A DNA stretch of 37,893 bases, from contig CAMYKW010000024.1 in the NCBI GenBank assembly GCA_947259175.1, positions 1-37,893 of the forward strand, read 5' to 3'. Both the position numbers and the translations under genes were made by a program. The notes under the pieces were generated by a model. It ran no database searches and had not been told where the DNA came from. It worked only from the letters and a program-made list of their open reading frames with translations. Each line of letters begins with the position of its first letter. Position 1 is the first letter of the stretch. Source of the stretch: an uncultured Gammaproteobacteria bacterium (lineage in GTDB: Bacteria > Pseudomonadota > Gammaproteobacteria > Arenicellales > JAANXG01). Shown here piece by piece: positions 15,034 through 22,497 of the stretch.

Positions 15034-15387
15034 CTAGCCGTCGTGCTCGGACGGCAAGGGTTTGGGTAATCCGGCCAATTTACACAACTCGGAAACGGGG
15101 TCGCGGGGAAACAACATGTAAAGAAATTTTTCGTATTGCTTGTGCTCGTGAAACCGGTCTCCAATCATCTTCCCAAGCCGTTGCACCAGCACGTGCATGG
15201 TCGGATGAACTTCGTGTTCCTCGTAGTAATCACGAAAATAGTCGATCAGCCCCACGTGTTCATCCTTCAACTCTATGCCGTCACGGTTGGCGATGGCCTC
15301 CGAGACCTCCTCTGACCAATCCGCTCGATCAACGAGAAAGCCCTCTTCGTCGACCTCGATCAGCTTGCCGCCTACTTCAATCGCCAT
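15034..15387 (-). CDS. DsrC/TusE-family protein lacking the C-terminal CysA
   Basis: The 117-residue protein is a clear DsrC homologue: GGKLIEVDEEGFLVD, WSEEVSEAIA, DYYEEHEVHP, and the C-terminal arm LCKLAGLPKPLPSEHDG. DsrC has two redox cysteines in that arm: CysA, next to last, and CysB ten residues before. TusE keeps only CysA. Here only CysB is present (C102) and the end is PSEHDG. Neither other reading frame restores a cysteine, so this is not a simple frameshift. Without CysA it should not carry sulfur as a DsrAB trisulfide substrate. It may be a regulatory DsrC-like (RspA-type) protein. GGGGGAG precedes tandem ATGs (15390, 15387); the second has better spacing. It is the first gene before dsrA, 153 bases upstream. 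Confidence 0.88.
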   Translation of the reverse strand: MAIEVGGKLIEVDEEGFLVDRADWSEEVSEAIANRDGIELKDEHVGLIDYFRDYYEEHEVHPTMHVLVQRLGKMIGDRFHEHKQYEKFLYMLFPRDPVSELCKLAGLPKPLPSEHDG

Positions 15388-15561
15388 CATCTCCCCCTTA
15401 TACAGAGATTCACCAGTAACAATACCGGCGGTACCATTCTTCTACTGCGCGCGGAACGTCGTCGCCGTCCCCGGCTCCGCCCGCCCAGGGTCAGTACCAA
15501 AAAGCGTATAACCCGGCTTGCCGCGGACATTGAATATGCGCGAATGCGCCAAACGAATCCT

Positions 15562-15590
15562 AATCTACGGTCGTGCGCAGCAGTTTCCAA
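15562..15590 (-). promoter_or_regulatory. possible sigma-70-type promoter for the dsr genes
   Basis: On the minus strand TTGGAA (15585-15590) and TAGATT (15562-15567) are 17 bases apart, each matching 4 of 6 consensus bases. The transcript would have a leader of about 165 bases before the dsrC-like gene. Weak evidence; it is the best pair I found in this stretch. Confidence 0.3.
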
Positions 15591-15627
15591 CGTCGAACAT
15601 TGAACCTGCATCGGCACCGCCCATGAA

Positions 15628-15655
15628 GGCTCGTAATTTACATAGCATACGAGCC
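15628..15655. repeat. 8-bp inverted repeat (operator or gpsA terminator stem)
   Basis: GGCTCGTA (15628-15635) and TACGAGCC (15648-15655) are perfect arms around an AT-rich 12-base spacer. The centre lies about 52 bases upstream of the possible -35 at 15585-15590, a place where an activator could sit. It is also downstream of gpsA on the minus strand and could be its terminator stem, though no T-run follows. Confidence 0.4.
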
Positions 15656-15763
15656 GCACGCCGACTATTGACGTATATCAATTTTGCGGCGGTGAATTGG
15701 CAAAGCGCGGCTCGCGACAGGTACCCCGGCGTGTCATTAAGATCGTTTTTGCCCCCATTAACT

Positions 15764-16789
15764 TTACTCCGCCTTGGGTTCGCGCCTGAATAACTCCTCG
15801 ACCGCCTGTTGCGGCGACCGCTGCCGGTAGATGACCTGATAAACCTGCTCGGTGATGGGCATCTCCACATCCAGGCGCTTCGCCATCACGTACAACTCAC
15901 GCACGGTCTTTACTCCCTCGGCTTCCTGCCCAATCTCGGCAAGCACCTGCTCGAGCGGCTGGCCCTCCCCCAGCCCGATGCCGACGCGGCGATTACGGGA
16001 TTGATCGTCGGTGCAGGTGAGGACCAAGTCTCCCACACCGGTCAGACCCATGAACGTCTGTGGCCTGCCGCCCAGGGCAACGCCCAAGCGGTTCATCTCC
16101 GCCAGCCCGCGGGTGATTAACGCAGCACGGGCGTTGGCGCCGAATCCCAGGCCATCACTGATCCCCGCCGCCACCGCCATGACATTCTTGATGGCGCCAC
16201 CAAGTTGCACGCCGGCTAAGTCCTCGTTGGTGTATACGCGGACACGATCATTGCGCAACCAGGCCGCCACCTTGCTTGCGGTGTGCGGATCATCCGACGC
16301 CACGGTGAGTGCCGTGGGTAGTGCCCTGGCGACTTCGGTGGCGAAACTCGGTCCGGAAATCACCGCCCGTGACGCGCTGGGCCCGAGCAGTTCGCCGACC
16401 ACCTCGCTGAGCAACACGCCGCGCTGTGGGTCAAAGCCCTTGGTACCCCAGGCGACGACCAACTCATTGCGGCCGGAGCGCGCCGTTGCGATGTTCGTTA
16501 TCGTCTCTCGAAACGCGTGACTGGGAACGACTACCAGCAGTTGATCGTTTTCAGTGACCAATCGCTCCAGGTCGCCGTCAACATGAATTGAATCCGGTAG
16601 CGGCACACCGGGGAGATAGTCCCGGTTCTCGCGCCGCGCCGCCAGGCGCGCGACCCGATCACGATCGTGTCCCCACAGGGAAACCCGCATTCCGTTGCGC
16701 GCCAGGAGTATCGCCAGAGCCGTGCCCCAGGAACCGGCTCCCAGCACGACCACGGAGTCTGCCGCCATTGACGGCTCGTGTGGCGACAT
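15764..16789 (-). CDS. gpsA: NAD(P)+-dependent glycerol-3-phosphate dehydrogenase
   Basis: The 341-residue protein has the N-terminal dinucleotide-binding motif VVLGAGSWGTALA (residues 14-26). It also has ISGPSFATEVA, the catalytic-lysine region QLGGAIKNVMAVAAG, NARAALITRGLAEM and GLTGVGDLVLTC. It reduces dihydroxyacetone phosphate to sn-glycerol-3-phosphate for phospholipid synthesis. It follows secB by 26 bases, matching the yibN-(grxC)-secB-gpsA order of E. coli. It is the last gene of that run before the dsr region. Confidence 0.96.
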   Translation of the reverse strand: MSPHEPSMAADSVVVLGAGSWGTALAILLARNGMRVSLWGHDRDRVARLAARRENRDYLPGVPLPDSIHVDGDLERLVTENDQLLVVVPSHAFRETITNIATARSGRNELVVAWGTKGFDPQRGVLLSEVVGELLGPSASRAVISGPSFATEVARALPTALTVASDDPHTASKVAAWLRNDRVRVYTNEDLAGVQLGGAIKNVMAVAAGISDGLGFGANARAALITRGLAEMNRLGVALGGRPQTFMGLTGVGDLVLTCTDDQSRNRRVGIGLGEGQPLEQVLAEIGQEAEGVKTVRELYVMAKRLDVEMPITEQVYQVIYRQRSPQQAVEELFRREPKAE

Positions 16790-16815
16790 GTGTTACAGCC
16801 GACCGCCGCCGCGAA

Positions 16816-17361
16816 TCAGCTGCTCGATTCCTTCTTTTGTTCGGACTGGTGAGGTGTGCTGCTGATCCCGGATTGGTCCCCCTCCGCGGTCTGTTCGCCG
16901 CCGGCGGACGCCTGTTCCCCCATCTGCCGCTGCTTTTGCAGGTACAAGGCCTCGAAATTGACCGGGTTGATGAGCAGCTGTGGAAATCCGCCCTTGGCGA
17001 CGAAATCCGACACCGCTTCGCGGGCGAAAGGAAGCAAGGTGTTAGGACATGCGACTTCCAATGCGAGGGGAAGTTCGTCCTCACTGACGCCGGTAATCTC
17101 AAACACACCGGCTTGCTGCGCTTCGATTAAAAACGTGGTCTGGTCGCCTGATTTCGCGGTTACCGTCATGGTCAGCACGACCTCGTAAAAGCCGTTTTCC
17201 TTGTTCAATACCGTATGCCCGATGCGGATCTGAACATCGATCTTGGGTGTTACGTCGGATTGGACAAATATCTGCGGAGCTTGGGGAGATTCAAAAGAGA
17301 CGTCTTTGAGATATATTTTTCTAATCCCGAAGCTTGCCTGGCTTGTTTGTTGCTCTGTCAT
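16816..17361 (-). CDS. secB: protein-export chaperone SecB
   Basis: The 181-residue protein shows the SecB core: IRKIYLKDVSFESPQAPQIF, VVLTMTVTAKSG, AQQAGVFEITG, CPNTLLPFARE and GGFPQLLINPVNFEALY. SecB is a tetrameric cytosolic chaperone that holds preproteins unfolded and hands them to SecA. The family core ends near residue 150. This copy has an additional low-complexity, Glu/Gln/Ser-rich tail (residues 151-181), somewhat longer than in E. coli SecB. It sits between the rhodanese and gpsA genes in the order expected for gammaproteobacteria. Confidence 0.96.
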   Translation of the reverse strand: MTEQQTSQASFGIRKIYLKDVSFESPQAPQIFVQSDVTPKIDVQIRIGHTVLNKENGFYEVVLTMTVTAKSGDQTTFLIEAQQAGVFEITGVSEDELPLALEVACPNTLLPFAREAVSDFVAKGGFPQLLINPVNFEALYLQKQRQMGEQASAGGEQTAEGDQSGISSTPHQSEQKKESSS

Positions 17362-17383
17362 TGCGGGCTACCTTTGTTTGAGT

Positions 17384-17800
17384 CTAACCTTTTTCCATTG
17401 GAAAATTTTCTTTCTCCCAGGCAAGTAATCCCCCCGCCAGGGTATAGACGCTCTCGAAACCTTTTTTCGTAAGCAACCGGGCCGCGGTGGCAGAGCGGTT
17501 TCCGGCACGGCAGGTGAGCACTACGGTCTTGGTCTTGTTCTTTTCCAGCTTACCGAGATCCCCGGACAGCTTCTTCAATGGGACGTTGATCGAGTTCGGT
17601 ATATGGGATTTCTTATACTCATGGGGCTCGCTGACGTCGACGATGACGGCGTCATCGCGAAGCAATGCGGGCAACTCCAAAGCGCTGACGGCGCGAATCC
17701 CGGAGGCGCGCTGGCGGATAGGCTCCATCAATAACATCACGATTATTGCCGCGGCCATGGCAAATAGGTACCAGTTATCAAGCACGAACTGAGTGGTCAT
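17384..17800 (-). CDS. membrane-anchored rhodanese-like sulfurtransferase (YibN-type)
   Basis: The 138-residue protein has an N-terminal membrane helix (about residues 10-25) and one rhodanese domain with the active-site loop CRAGNRSA, whose cysteine would carry a persulfide, and the family's VDVSEPHEYKKSHIPNSINVP segment. In E. coli the homologue YibN sits in front of grxC-secB-gpsA. Here grxC is missing and secB follows directly (22 bases). An ArsR regulator with a persulfide-sensor-like cysteine pair lies immediately upstream, and the dsr genes are 2 kb away. A role in handling sulfane sulfur is plausible but not shown. Confidence 0.9.
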   Translation of the reverse strand: MTTQFVLDNWYLFAMAAAIIVMLLMEPIRQRASGIRAVSALELPALLRDDAVIVDVSEPHEYKKSHIPNSINVPLKKLSGDLGKLEKNKTKTVVLTCRAGNRSATAARLLTKKGFESVYTLAGGLLAWEKENFPMEKG

Positions 17801-17935
17801 GGAGCAATCTTCAGACTATGAGTGCGGGCAATTGTGGAAACGGCGGGGAGATTACCGGTTATGGACACGGTCAGCAACAGTGACCGGTCCGAGGGGAGCG
17901 GCGGCATCGGGCCACCCCCACGCCGCATCGACCGG

Positions 17936-18298
17936 TCAGAGGTCCGGGGCGGCGCAGAATGCCAGGCGCATGGATTCCATCAGACGCAGAATGCGTTGGT
18001 CTCCGATGCGGTAATAGACCTTGTTGGCGTCTTTACGCGACTCCAGGATTCCCTTGTCGCGCAGGATCGACAGATGTTGCGAGATATTACTCTGCGACGT
18101 ACCGACCATATCCACGAGATCCTGCACGCTGGTTTCTTTGGCGCCACCCAGAATACACAGAATTTTGAGGCGTAGCGGATGCGCCATCGCTTTGAGCGAC
18201 CGCGAGGCGTGATGGATGTCCGCCTCACTGGCGAGTAGCATCTCCGCGGTGCTGTTGCCCGAGGGGGTGTTATCGGCACTGGATTTCGAGCTGCTCAT
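17936..18298 (-). CDS. ArsR-family regulator, candidate persulfide sensor (SqrR/BigR/sHdrR-like)
   Basis: The 120-residue winged-helix repressor has a disordered Ser-rich N-terminus (1-20), AHPLRLKILCILGG (C48 in the second helix), the DNA-reading helix VGTSQSNISQHLSILRDKGI, the wing SRKDANKVYYRI, and a final helix ending RLAFCAAPDL (C115). The only two cysteines are 67 residues apart. In SqrR, BigR and sHdrR the sensing pair is about 66 apart at matching places and forms a polysulfide bridge that releases DNA. Metal-binding ArsR motifs (ELCVCDL) are absent. It is divergent from envC and upstream of the rhodanese gene. Sulfur sensing is an inference from cysteine placement and context. Confidence 0.88.
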   Translation of the reverse strand: MSSSKSSADNTPSGNSTAEMLLASEADIHHASRSLKAMAHPLRLKILCILGGAKETSVQDLVDMVGTSQSNISQHLSILRDKGILESRKDANKVYYRIGDQRILRLMESMRLAFCAAPDL

Positions 18299-18327
18299 AA
18301 AACCACATCCTTACCCATGCGAAGGTC

Positions 18328-18353
18328 TATTAGAAGTCGATTATACACTAATA
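18328..18353. promoter_or_regulatory. inverted repeat overlapping the arsR -10 box (candidate autoregulatory operator)
   Basis: TATTAG (18328-18333) and CTAATA (18348-18353) are perfect 6-bp arms, 14 bases apart, in the 88-base gap between arsR and envC. A perfect minus-strand TATAAT (18340-18345) lies inside the repeat, so a bound dimer would block arsR transcription. A perfect plus-strand TATAAT (18373-18378) for envC lies next to it. Confidence 0.5.
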
Positions 18354-18386
18354 TAGAAAACTTGAAACCTCTTATAATCGCGATCT

Positions 18387-19544
18387 GTGCGGTTTCGAAG
18401 AATTATTCACGGTTTCCTGATATTTGTGGCGGTGGCGCTGTGCGCCCCGCAGGCGTTGGCGCGGTCCGACGAGCACTCGTATAGCGACCAATTACGGCGC
18501 CTGCGGGCCAGGATTCAGGGTCTGACGACCGAGATCGAACGCGACAAGTCGAAGCGCGACGCCACCCGGGACGCGTTGCACGCCAGCGAGCGGCGGATCG
18601 CCGACATCAATGCCAAGCTGCACACGACGCGCAAGCGCCTGGGGGAAAAGAAGCAACGTATCCAGTGGCTCGCAGAGGACCACCAGCGTCACCAGCAGCG
18701 TTTAACCCGACAGACCGAAAATTTCGGCCGGCTGGTATATGCCAGCTACGTCATCGGGCGCCAGGGATACATCAAAATGCTGCTCAACCAGGAGGACCCC
18801 GCCCTGTTGGGGCGCGCCATTGCCTACTACCGCTATTTCGCCCGCGCCCGATCGCAACAGATCGATGAAATCAATCAGACGCTGGAGGCACTGGAGAAAA
18901 CGCAGCAGCGCCTGGATGCTGAACGACGGGAACTTCAACAGCTGGAGACGTCTCAAATCAATAGCCGTAGGGATCTGCAGTCACGCCGTCGTGAACGGGA
19001 ACTTTTGATCAGCCGTCTCAGCGAACGCATCCTTGATCGGGGCGAGGAATTGCAGTCACTGCGTCATAACGAACGCCGCCTGCAACGATTGCTTGACGAG
19101 CTGACGACCATGATGCGGGATATCCCCGCCGAACCGAGGACGGAAATGCAGTTCGGTCGCATGCGGGGAAGACTAAAACTGCCGGTGCGCGGCACGATCG
19201 GGGCACGATTCAACCAGCGTAAAGAGGGGAATATGCGCTGGAATGGGTTGTTTCTCGACGCCCGGGAAGACCAGCCGGTGCGCGCCGTGTTCCACGGCCG
19301 CATCGCGTTTGCCGATTGGTTGCGCGGCTTTGGGTTATTGTTGATCATTGATCATGGTGATGGATACATGAGCCTGTACAGCCATAACAAGGTGCTGTAC
19401 AAGCAGGTTGGGGATTGGGTCGAAACGGGGGAACCCGTCGCCGCCGTGGGATCCAGTGGCGGATTGGCCAAGGCGGGATTATATTTTGAGATCAGGCATA
19501 ATGGTAAACCACGCAATCCGTTGATTTGGTGCGCGGCAAAGTGA
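18387..19544 (+). CDS. envC: EnvC-type murein hydrolase activator (degenerate M23/LytM)
   Basis: The 385-residue protein has a signal peptide (residues 1-25, ending ALA), then a long coiled coil (about 30-235, rich in Glu/Arg/Gln heptads) and a LytM/M23 domain (about 265-385). The first zinc-ligand motif of active M23 peptidases (HxxxD) is replaced by RWNGLFLDA, while LYSHN and LYFEIRHNGKPRNP remain. This matches EnvC, which lacks its own activity and switches on the amidases AmiA/AmiB at the division septum together with FtsEX. The GTG start is 8 bases after a perfect TATAAT and has no Shine-Dalgarno, so the message may be leaderless. Eight bases separate it from the protease frame that follows. 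Confidence 0.9.
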   Translation: MRFRRIIHGFLIFVAVALCAPQALARSDEHSYSDQLRRLRARIQGLTTEIERDKSKRDATRDALHASERRIADINAKLHTTRKRLGEKKQRIQWLAEDHQRHQQRLTRQTENFGRLVYASYVIGRQGYIKMLLNQEDPALLGRAIAYYRYFARARSQQIDEINQTLEALEKTQQRLDAERRELQQLETSQINSRRDLQSRRRERELLISRLSERILDRGEELQSLRHNERRLQRLLDELTTMMRDIPAEPRTEMQFGRMRGRLKLPVRGTIGARFNQRKEGNMRWNGLFLDAREDQPVRAVFHGRIAFADWLRGFGLLLIIDHGDGYMSLYSHNKVLYKQVGDWVETGEPVAAVGSSGGLAKAGLYFEIRHNGKPRNPLIWCAAK

Positions 19545-19596
19545 GCCCGCCATGCAACGTGACCCGAAAACGTCCGAGCGACGGGAGATTAGCAGT

Positions 19597-20916
19597 ATGA
19601 AGAAGTTAGCCCACTATGTTCTTGTATTGGCCTTGGGGGCATCAATTGGGATTGGCGCGACGTTCTATCGCGACGTTCTGGCTGAACGTCACGAGGCACT
19701 GCAGCCATTGCCGCTGGATGAATTAAAGGTATTCACGGAGGTCTTCGGTAAGATCAAAACCGATTATGTCGAAGACGTAAAGGACAATAAGCTCCTGGTC
19801 GACGCGATCCACGGGATGTTGTCGGGCCTGGATCCGCACTCCGCGTATCTGGATCCGGAATCCTTCAAGGAGGTTCGCATCGGCACCGAGGGTAAATTCG
19901 GAGGACTCGGAATCGAGGTCACCATGGAGAATGGCTTTGTAAAAGTAGTGGCGCCGATTGACGACACACCGGCGGATCGAGCGGGACTCAAGGCCGGCGA
20001 TCTGATTACCAGGCTGGACGACACTCCGGTGAAAGGCATGAAGCTGAACGACGCGGTGCGCCGGATGCGCGGTAAACCGAATACCAAAATTAAGCTGACT
20101 GTGGTGCGTGAAGACGAACCGCAGCCCCTGGAGTTCGTATTGACCCGGGCGGTGATCAGGATCACCAGCGTGCGCAGCAGCATGCTGGAGGACGGCTACG
20201 GCTACCTGCGCATCACCCAATTCCAGTCCGCCACCGCCGACAATGTGCGCCGCGAACTGGGCAAATTGAAAAAAGATGCCGGCGGCAAGCTAAAGGGATT
20301 GGTTTTGGACTTGCGCAACAATCCGGGAGGGGTATTGAACGGAGCCGTCGCCGTGAGTGACACATTTCTGCGCAAGGGCTTGATCGTGACGACCAAGGGA
20401 AGAGTCGAGGACTCACAACTCAAGTTCACTGCCACGCCCACCGACTATATCGACAACACGCCGATAGTCGTCCTGGTGAACGGCGGCTCGGCTTCCGCTT
20501 CAGAGATTGTCGCCGGAGCGTTGCAGGATCATAAGCGAGCAATCATTCTGGGAACGAAGACTTTCGGCAAAGGATCGGTTCAGACCATACTGCCAATGAA
20601 CAACGGCGCGGCATTGAAAATTACAACCGCGCGCTACTACACGCCCGGCGATCGTTCCATACAAGCATCCGGCATCGTACCGGACGTCGTAGTGGAGGAC
20701 TTGAAAATTGCCCGTAACGAAACCAACGGTGCGCGGCGCATTCGCGAGGAAGACCTCGCCCGCCATCTCAAGAACGAGAACGGCGACGACGAGGCGGGAG
20801 CCAAAGACGACGATGCGGTCAAGAAAAGACCGTCGATCGAAGACGACTTTCAGTTGCGCGAAGCACTGAATCTACTAAAGGGCGTCAATATCGTCGGCGA
20901 GCAGAGGTCGAGTTGA
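19597..20916 (+). CDS. ctpA: carboxy-terminal processing protease (S41 family)
   Basis: From the ATG at 19597 the protein has 439 residues. It has a signal/anchor segment (KKLAHYVLVLALGASIGIGA), the S41 N-terminal part, a PDZ domain (GLGIEVTMENGFVKVVAPIDDTPADRAGLKAGD), and the catalytic core with the nucleophile serine in NGGSASASEIVAGAL and the general-base lysine in GTKTFGKGSVQT. It cleaves C-termini of periplasmic proteins. The 3' end is a variable acidic tail (NENGDDEAGAKDDDAVKK). An earlier ATG at 19552 would add 15 polar residues ahead of the signal; the later start follows GGGAG and suits a signal peptide better. It follows envC, as often seen in Proteobacteria. Confidence 0.93.
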   Translation: MKKLAHYVLVLALGASIGIGATFYRDVLAERHEALQPLPLDELKVFTEVFGKIKTDYVEDVKDNKLLVDAIHGMLSGLDPHSAYLDPESFKEVRIGTEGKFGGLGIEVTMENGFVKVVAPIDDTPADRAGLKAGDLITRLDDTPVKGMKLNDAVRRMRGKPNTKIKLTVVREDEPQPLEFVLTRAVIRITSVRSSMLEDGYGYLRITQFQSATADNVRRELGKLKKDAGGKLKGLVLDLRNNPGGVLNGAVAVSDTFLRKGLIVTTKGRVEDSQLKFTATPTDYIDNTPIVVLVNGGSASASEIVAGALQDHKRAIILGTKTFGKGSVQTILPMNNGAALKITTARYYTPGDRSIQASGIVPDVVVEDLKIARNETNGARRIREEDLARHLKNENGDDEAGAKDDDAVKKRPSIEDDFQLREALNLLKGVNIVGEQRSS

Positions 20917-20949
20917 ACGGCTGACGCCCCCGGGGGCAGGAGAGCCGTT
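20916..20949. terminator. hairpin between convergent ctpA and the AI-2E-family gene
   Basis: Outer arms AACGGCT (20916-20922) and AGCCGTT (20943-20949) enclose a perfect palindrome GCCCCCGGGGGC (20926-20937). It overlaps the ctpA stop and could end transcription of both converging units. No T-run. Confidence 0.45.
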
Positions 20950-21045
20950 GAGGATTGCGCCCGAGTTGGCGGTTTTGCCGGCGGTCCCCGGTGAGAGCTG
21001 ATCGCAGCTACGCGGCGGGGATTCCCGTACGGCGGTACGCGATGC

Positions 21046-22098
21046 TCATTGGGACAATTGCCTTACGCGCCCATCCTTTGACAGCAGTATGGCGATCGGC
21101 CGTGTACTGTCGAAATTCGCCAGTACGATCATCGAGATGACGGTTATCGGCACACTCAGGAACATGCCGGCGATACCCCATACGCTGCCCCACAACACCA
21201 GGGACAGCAACACCACCAGAGGGCTGAGATTGAGCGAATTGCCCATCAACCGAGGCTCTACAACGTTCCCGACGAGAAATTGCACGCCGGTCAAACCCAG
21301 GGCCACCACAAGAAACGGGTAGGCGTTGTCGAACTGAATCAGCGTCAGCAGCGCCGGAAAAACGGTGGCGATAATGGACCCGATGGTGGGTATATAGTTC
21401 AACAGAAAAATGGTGAAAGCCCAGAATGCGGCGAAATCCACGCCCACCGCCAGCAAGATGCCGTAGCTCAACAAGCCCGTCACCAGGCTCGTTAGAGTCT
21501 TGATCGAAATGTAGGTCTGGATATCGGATTGGATATGGGATAGCAATTCCTCGGTGGATGCACGGTTCTGGGGATCGGCGAACAGGTAATCCAGTTTTCG
21601 GGAAAAGGTCTTTTGTTCCACCAACAAAAAGCCGACATAAATCAGAATCAATCCGGTGTTGCCAAGAAAGCCGGTGAGCGCCGAGACCAACTGTGAGATC
21701 GCCGGGCCGAATTTGATCTGCTCGGTGAATTGACCAATGCTGGGTAGTTGCTGCAGACCGGTCCACGTCATGAACTTGCCCAACATTTTTTCCAGATTGG
21801 CCTTGTACGCGGGCACCGCCTGCGAGACCTGGGCGACATTCGATTGCACCATGTCAACGATTGCTCCCGCAAACACAATGATTGTTATCAAGGCCAATGA
21901 CAAAGTCAGCCAGTTGGTGCTCCGGCCGCCGCGCAACAACCAACGCCCGTAGGTACGGCTCAATGCATTAATGATGTACCAGATCATTATCGCTACCGCG
22001 AACGGCACCAGCAGCGATTTACCGACGGCGAGCACATAAAAAGTCACCACCGTAGCGACAATCGCCAGGGAAATGGACATCGTCCTAGAAGCCGACAT
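21046..22098 (-). CDS. AI-2E-family (PerM/YdiK-type) membrane transporter
   Basis: The protein has about 350 residues and seven to eight membrane helices, with the family's features: an N-terminal pair of helices (SISLAIVATVVTFYVLAVGK, LLVPFAVAIMIWYIINAL), a central amphipathic region, and the C-terminal FLLNYIPTIGSIIATVFPALL and LTGVQFLVGNVVEPRLMGNSLNLSPLVVLL segments. Members export various compounds; the link to autoinducer-2 holds only for TqsA-type proteins. An ATG at 22098 is chosen over a TTG two codons earlier. It lies downstream of the Rieske gene on the same strand and may be the last gene of the SUF transcript, though a role in Fe-S assembly is not implied. Confidence 0.88.
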   Translation of the reverse strand: MSASRTMSISLAIVATVVTFYVLAVGKSLLVPFAVAIMIWYIINALSRTYGRWLLRGGRSTNWLTLSLALITIIVFAGAIVDMVQSNVAQVSQAVPAYKANLEKMLGKFMTWTGLQQLPSIGQFTEQIKFGPAISQLVSALTGFLGNTGLILIYVGFLLVEQKTFSRKLDYLFADPQNRASTEELLSHIQSDIQTYISIKTLTSLVTGLLSYGILLAVGVDFAAFWAFTIFLLNYIPTIGSIIATVFPALLTLIQFDNAYPFLVVALGLTGVQFLVGNVVEPRLMGNSLNLSPLVVLLSLVLWGSVWGIAGMFLSVPITVISMIVLANFDSTRPIAILLSKDGRVRQLSQ

Positions 22099-22170
22099 GA
22101 CCAAAGCTACAGTTGAGGCGAGGACACTTTTTGCCGGTGGGCGGAAGCCAGGTTGCAGCGCTGCGTCGTA

Positions 22171-22497
22171 TTATTCGTCGTCCCACCGATCGTCTCGAAC
22201 TTGCACCGTTTCGCCATGGATGCGGACCGGGAAAATCGCCACCGGTTCATACGCCGGCGGCGCCAGCACGTCACCGGTGCGTAAACAAAATTTAGCGCCG
22301 TGGCGGGGACAGATAATCGTATCGCCTTCCACGCTGCCGCTCGCCAGTTCGGCGCCATCATGGGTGCATACGTCCTCAATTGCCAGAAATTCCCCGTCCA
22401 CATTGAACACTGCAATCGCGACATCATCGACATCCACAACCACATGCTCGCCATTGCTCAGATCGTCTTTACGTACGACATCAATCCAGTCAGACAT
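22171..22497 (-). CDS. Rieske [2Fe-2S] ferredoxin-like protein (NirD/non-haem oxygenase ferredoxin type)
   Basis: The 108-residue single Rieske domain has ligands C44-x-H46 (DVCTHDGAEL) and C63-x2-H66 (IICPRHGAKF). There is no membrane anchor or signal, so it should be cytoplasmic. ATG at 22497 begins MSDWIDV, the usual start for this family; an in-frame extension upstream is not conserved-looking. It lies after sufT in the SUF operon, where many genomes have sufE or sufU. It might be an electron donor for cluster assembly or just a client of it. The acidic tail (RDDRWDDE) is typical of small soluble ferredoxins. Confidence 0.9.
   Translation of the reverse strand: MSDWIDVVRKDDLSNGEHVVVDVDDVAIAVFNVDGEFLAIEDVCTHDGAELASGSVEGDTIICPRHGAKFCLRTGDVLAPPAYEPVAIFPVRIHGETVQVRDDRWDDE

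Larger units (their letters stand above)
15391..15763. other. 373-bp non-coding stretch upstream of the dsr genes
   Basis: I see no supportable gene here. It lies downstream of gpsA and upstream of the dsrC-like gene. It holds a small palindrome TACCG-G-CGGTA (15423-15433), a possible promoter (15562-15590) and an 8-bp inverted repeat (15628-15655), listed separately. Its length is unusual in a window of tightly packed genes and fits a regulated promoter region. Confidence 0.5.

Noticed and set aside
15034-15387. Calling the DsrC homologue TusE, or a true DsrC
   Set aside because: TusE keeps CysA and DsrC keeps both cysteines. This protein has only the upstream one (C102).
15518-15793. 91-codon open frame on the plus strand between the dsr genes and gpsA
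   Set aside because: No ribosome-binding site, unnatural composition, and it runs into the gpsA gene on the other strand.
17360-17370. ATTGCGGGCTA, similar to the end of the 119-bp element
   Set aside because: Only a short partial match at the secB start, with no paired end. Probably chance.
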